Source: Cardinalis cardinalis (lineage: Eukaryota > Chordata > Aves > Passeriformes > Cardinalidae). From it: a DNA stretch of 64,000 bases. The DNA is taken from the NCBI GenBank assembly GCA_014549065.1, contig JACDOX010000023.1, forward strand, positions 6,532,686 to 6,596,685. The letters run 5' to 3'. The notes under the pieces were generated by a model. The model worked only from the letters and a program-made list of their open reading frames with translations, searched no databases and was not told the origin of the DNA. The translations under genes and the position numbers were made by a program. Below are positions 61,203 through 64,000 of the stretch, piece by piece; position 1 is the stretch's first letter; every line of letters begins with the position of its first letter.

Positions 61203-61232
61203 TTTTATTTGTTCTTCAGGGAACAAATAAAA
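61203..61232. repeat. Perfect hairpin, 12-bp arms
   Basis: TTTTATTTGTTC (61203-61214) and its exact reverse complement (61221-61232) flank a 6-base loop. The stem is AT-rich and too short for a microRNA precursor on its own. Confidence 0.85.
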
Positions 61233-61726
61233 TCTACACGGAAGCAGCTGTAAGCTGGAGAGATCTGCAGCTCCTGAGACTGCTCTTGGCTTAAAGGAAG
61301 TGTCTCAGCTGCTGCTTTCATAAACCTGCTGACCAGTTTAGGACCCAGAATCAGAGCTGGACTGGTGAAAGACTGATCAGTAGTTTGGGCACAACTTTTT
61401 TACAATTTAGAAAAAAAGATTTTTGATCCCTTTTTCAAGGCTGTGTTTATGCATGCTTCCAGCTGCCCCTTGCAGCTCATTTCTCGCTCAAAAGCTTGAG
61501 GAGAAAAAACAAACCAAAACTATTCTAGCTACTTTCCCTTCAGATTTTTTAAAGAGTGTCCTTTCTAACTGTAAACACCTGGAGTGCAATCAGATGGAGG
61601 AGTGTTGGAGACCATGTGAAATCTTTGGTGGTTACACAGCACCAAGCAAGTCTGNGATAAACATACAAGAGATGAGACTAGCTTATGCTAGCTGGTGTTA
61701 TTTGTGGATGGAGTCAGTTTTAACAG

Positions 61727-61937
61727 AACCATAGAATCATTTATGTTCGAAAAGACCTGTAAGAGCACTGTGCCCAACCATTAACCCAGCACTGCCAAGC
61801 CCAGCACTAAACCATGTCCCAAAGTGCCACATCTCCATGTCTTTTAAAAACCTCCAGGGCTGGTGATTCAACCACATCCCTGGGCAGCCTTTCCAGTGCT
61901 TGACAACCCTTTCAGTTGAGAAGCTTTTCCAGTAGGC
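61727..61937 (-). mobile_element. CR1 LINE, short 3'-end copy
   Basis: The plus strand begins with AACCATAGAATCATTTATG, the reverse complement of the (ATTCTATG)-type CR1 terminus, and continues through AACCATTAACCCAGCACTGC to CTGGTGATTCAACCACATCC and GGGCAGCCTTTCCAG. On the minus strand a frame at 61737-61949 shows the FSTERVVKHWKGCP remnant of the reverse-transcriptase end. The element is truncated and inactive. Confidence 0.92.
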
Positions 61938-64000
61938 ATAGAGGAACATACTCCGTCTCTATGGCCAGCTCCTAGCAGCAGCCATTCACTCTGCTGGAGT
62001 CAGTAGAGACAGTGTGCTATCAAAGTCTGTTAACATCCAGCTGAAACTTTTCTGTCCAAATCAGTATAAAGCTCATTTTTCTCATAACATTTTAAATTCA
62101 TTGTTTTGTCTCTAAGATCAGGCTGAGAGTTGTACTGCTTTTGTCAGACCTTGGGGTCAGCCAAGGCATTATTAGCAGGGTATTCTGAAATCCCATCAAT
62201 GCAAGGAAGAAAAACCAAACAAATGCTTAAAATTAATTGACGGTGTTCAGAAAACACTATGTGATGCACCTCTATAATCATAACTTTCAAAACCTGTCTA
62301 TTATTCCTTGATACTTGGGCTGGACCTTGCAAAACAGGTGAAGCCTTGAAGAATTTACTTTCCATGAAGGAAGATTTGTAAGACTTATGAGTCAGGGCCT
62401 TTGCATTGAGAAGCACAGTGATGCAGGTCATATAGAAACCTGTAATGGATGAGCTAGATGGAACATATTGTCTATAAAATTTGGTGTACATCTGGCTTTT
62501 GACTTGTTCTGTGTTAAGTTTCATTCTCCTGCAATTTTGCAACGGACATGAATAAAATTTTAAAACTGATTCATTCTCTCATTATTCTCTATAGTGTTCA
62601 CAAATAAGTTTTCCTCTTTTCAGATTTCACCTCTTATTTCACCCTCAGTCCAACAAAAAAGACTGTAGACACAAGAGTAATGGGATAAATCCTAACCCTA
62701 TTGTTGCTAACATTTTAACAGCATTATCTGGGTGTGCAAGTTCACACCTCAGTGAGGAATAGGGTGAAACATGGAGAATTGCCATCTTTGCAGCTGCTGC
62801 TAGCTGACATGGCAGCANGGCAGATTGCTGTGAGGACAGTGCTACATCTGCTGCCCTGTTCATGGCAATGAACCAGACTCTCCACAGCCAGCTTCCTTGT
62901 GCTGCTCACATTGTGTAAAGGGATGCCTATAAGGCCACAAATAGCTTTTAAGAATTAAGATATTGAGGGGAAAAAAAGGAAATCACACTCACCTAAGCGT
63001 GCCAGACCTGAGTTTCTTTCATGTGGGTCCTTCTCTTTTTCACCTTGTGTGATGCAGGGTAAATTGTGGGAATGGCGGTGTACTGCTACTGCTATCCACT
63101 AATGGTCTATTCCAAAATTACAGTTCAGCACAACTTGGTAATTACTGCTGTCCATGGGAGGGAGCAAAATGCCTTTAAAACAGCTCTTAAGAATATGTTG
63201 AAGGGAGTCCTCACACAGGAAAGAGTTTAACCCCAGAGCTTTGAAAAAAAAAAAAAGGCAAAACCTTTGATCATGATCATTTGCTGTTGCCTGAGTGTGC
63301 AGCTCAGGGCAGAAGCATTGGCCTCTGCTATCTTCAGAGCCTGGAGTGGCTGCTTGCCAAGCAAGTNCTCTGCAGTCCAAGCATAAGGACAGCCCTAAAT
63401 AACACCGGCTACCAACAGCCCAGAGGGCAGCAGTGCAAGAGCTGCACGTGAACTGGGGCAGGCAGCACCACTGCCATGCATCCTGTTTTGGCAGCAAAGT
63501 GAGGTGTTGATTTTGAGAATGCCATCTCTAAATTGTCTCTCAAAATAATATAATCCTCTTATTTCCTGCTTCACCAGTTTTAAGGTCGCTTTGGTCTTCT
63601 GGGGCAGTGTAAAGCTGTTGTAGCTCCACAGGGGAAAATCTTGGCTATTCCTCTTAGAGCAAAGCTTGACTGTCTGAGATGTTGTAGAGAGGAACATGAA
63701 TCTCGGTAACCCTCTGAAAGTGNAGTATTCACAAATAATCTTTGTGCCTGCAATTCTCTCCTGGCCTGGATGCTAAGGCAGTTTTTAATGAGGATTTGGC
63801 TCTGAGTGCATGTTTCCATGAAATGCTTACAATCTTCTTTTCCAGCCTCCACAATAATACCTATGTGCACAAAAATAATAAGGTCTCATGTACAAATATG
63901 CAGAACCACATGCCAGTTCTTCAGCTTTCCAGCCCTTCCAAGGACTCCAACAGAGTGGCATTAGAGAGGGGGCAGGAGAACAGCTAAGATGCTGACACCC
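61938..64000. other. Non-coding stretch, no gene recognised
   Basis: No supportable exon, RNA gene or transposon. An A13 run is at about 63244-63256. The overlapping minus frames at 63099-63497, 63395-63697 and 63580-63870 have no recognisable domain. Confidence 0.5.

Noticed and set aside
3251..64000. tRNA, rRNA, snRNA or microRNA genes
   Set aside because: No cloverleaf with A and B boxes, no recognisable snRNA motif and no long imperfect hairpin of microRNA type was seen; a covariance-model scan could still find one.
1..64000. Endogenous retrovirus or LTR copies
   Set aside because: No paired long terminal repeats, primer-binding site or gag/pol-like frame was recognised.

Overview
The window is nuclear DNA from a vertebrate, most likely a bird. 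The main evidence is five copies of the CR1 LINE with the truncated 3' ends typical of avian genomes, a low overall repeat load, and a GC/CpG-rich block at the left edge followed by about 60 kb of AT-rich, CpG-poor DNA. Nothing prokaryotic, plasmid-like or viral was recognised. Many isolated single N characters (roughly 80) suggest a short-read assembly with ambiguous bases written as N.

No protein-coding exon can be supported. Apart from frames inside CR1 copies, the open frames look like chance or compositional frames: GC-rich frames in the CpG island, a frame through a stop-free minisatellite, frames antisense to CR1, or short AT-rich frames with no recognisable domain.

Layout. 1-3250: a large CpG island with G-quadruplex-prone tracts, paired TGACAG (TALE homeodomain) sites and an inverted CCAAT box, ending in a 28-unit minisatellite and a GC box. 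This is probably the promoter/first-exon region of a gene whose coding part lies outside the window. 3250-16400: AT-rich non-coding DNA with one ancient MIR-like SINE. 16400-32960: non-coding DNA holding three CR1 copies, the longest (about 0.9 kb) keeping a decayed reverse-transcriptase C-terminus. 32960-46600: non-coding DNA with a perfect 44-bp palindrome and a CR1 scrap. 46600-48000: a tiny isolated CpG cluster and a run of 34 C. 48000-59600: non-coding DNA with a 56-bp exact tandem duplication and an AT-rich microsatellite zone. 59600-60800: a GC-richer, CpG-enriched interval. The right end has one more CR1 and ordinary non-coding DNA.

Interpretation. The picture fits the start of a very large intron, or a gene desert beside a developmentally regulated gene, with several stretches that look like candidate conserved non-coding elements. 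All five CR1 copies lie on the minus strand, which would fit an overlapping gene transcribed on the plus strand, but five copies are too few to prove it. I found no evidence of an undescribed multi-gene system. The most unusual objects are structural DNA features: the 44-bp palindrome, the two-level minisatellite, the C34 run and the orphan CpG patch.
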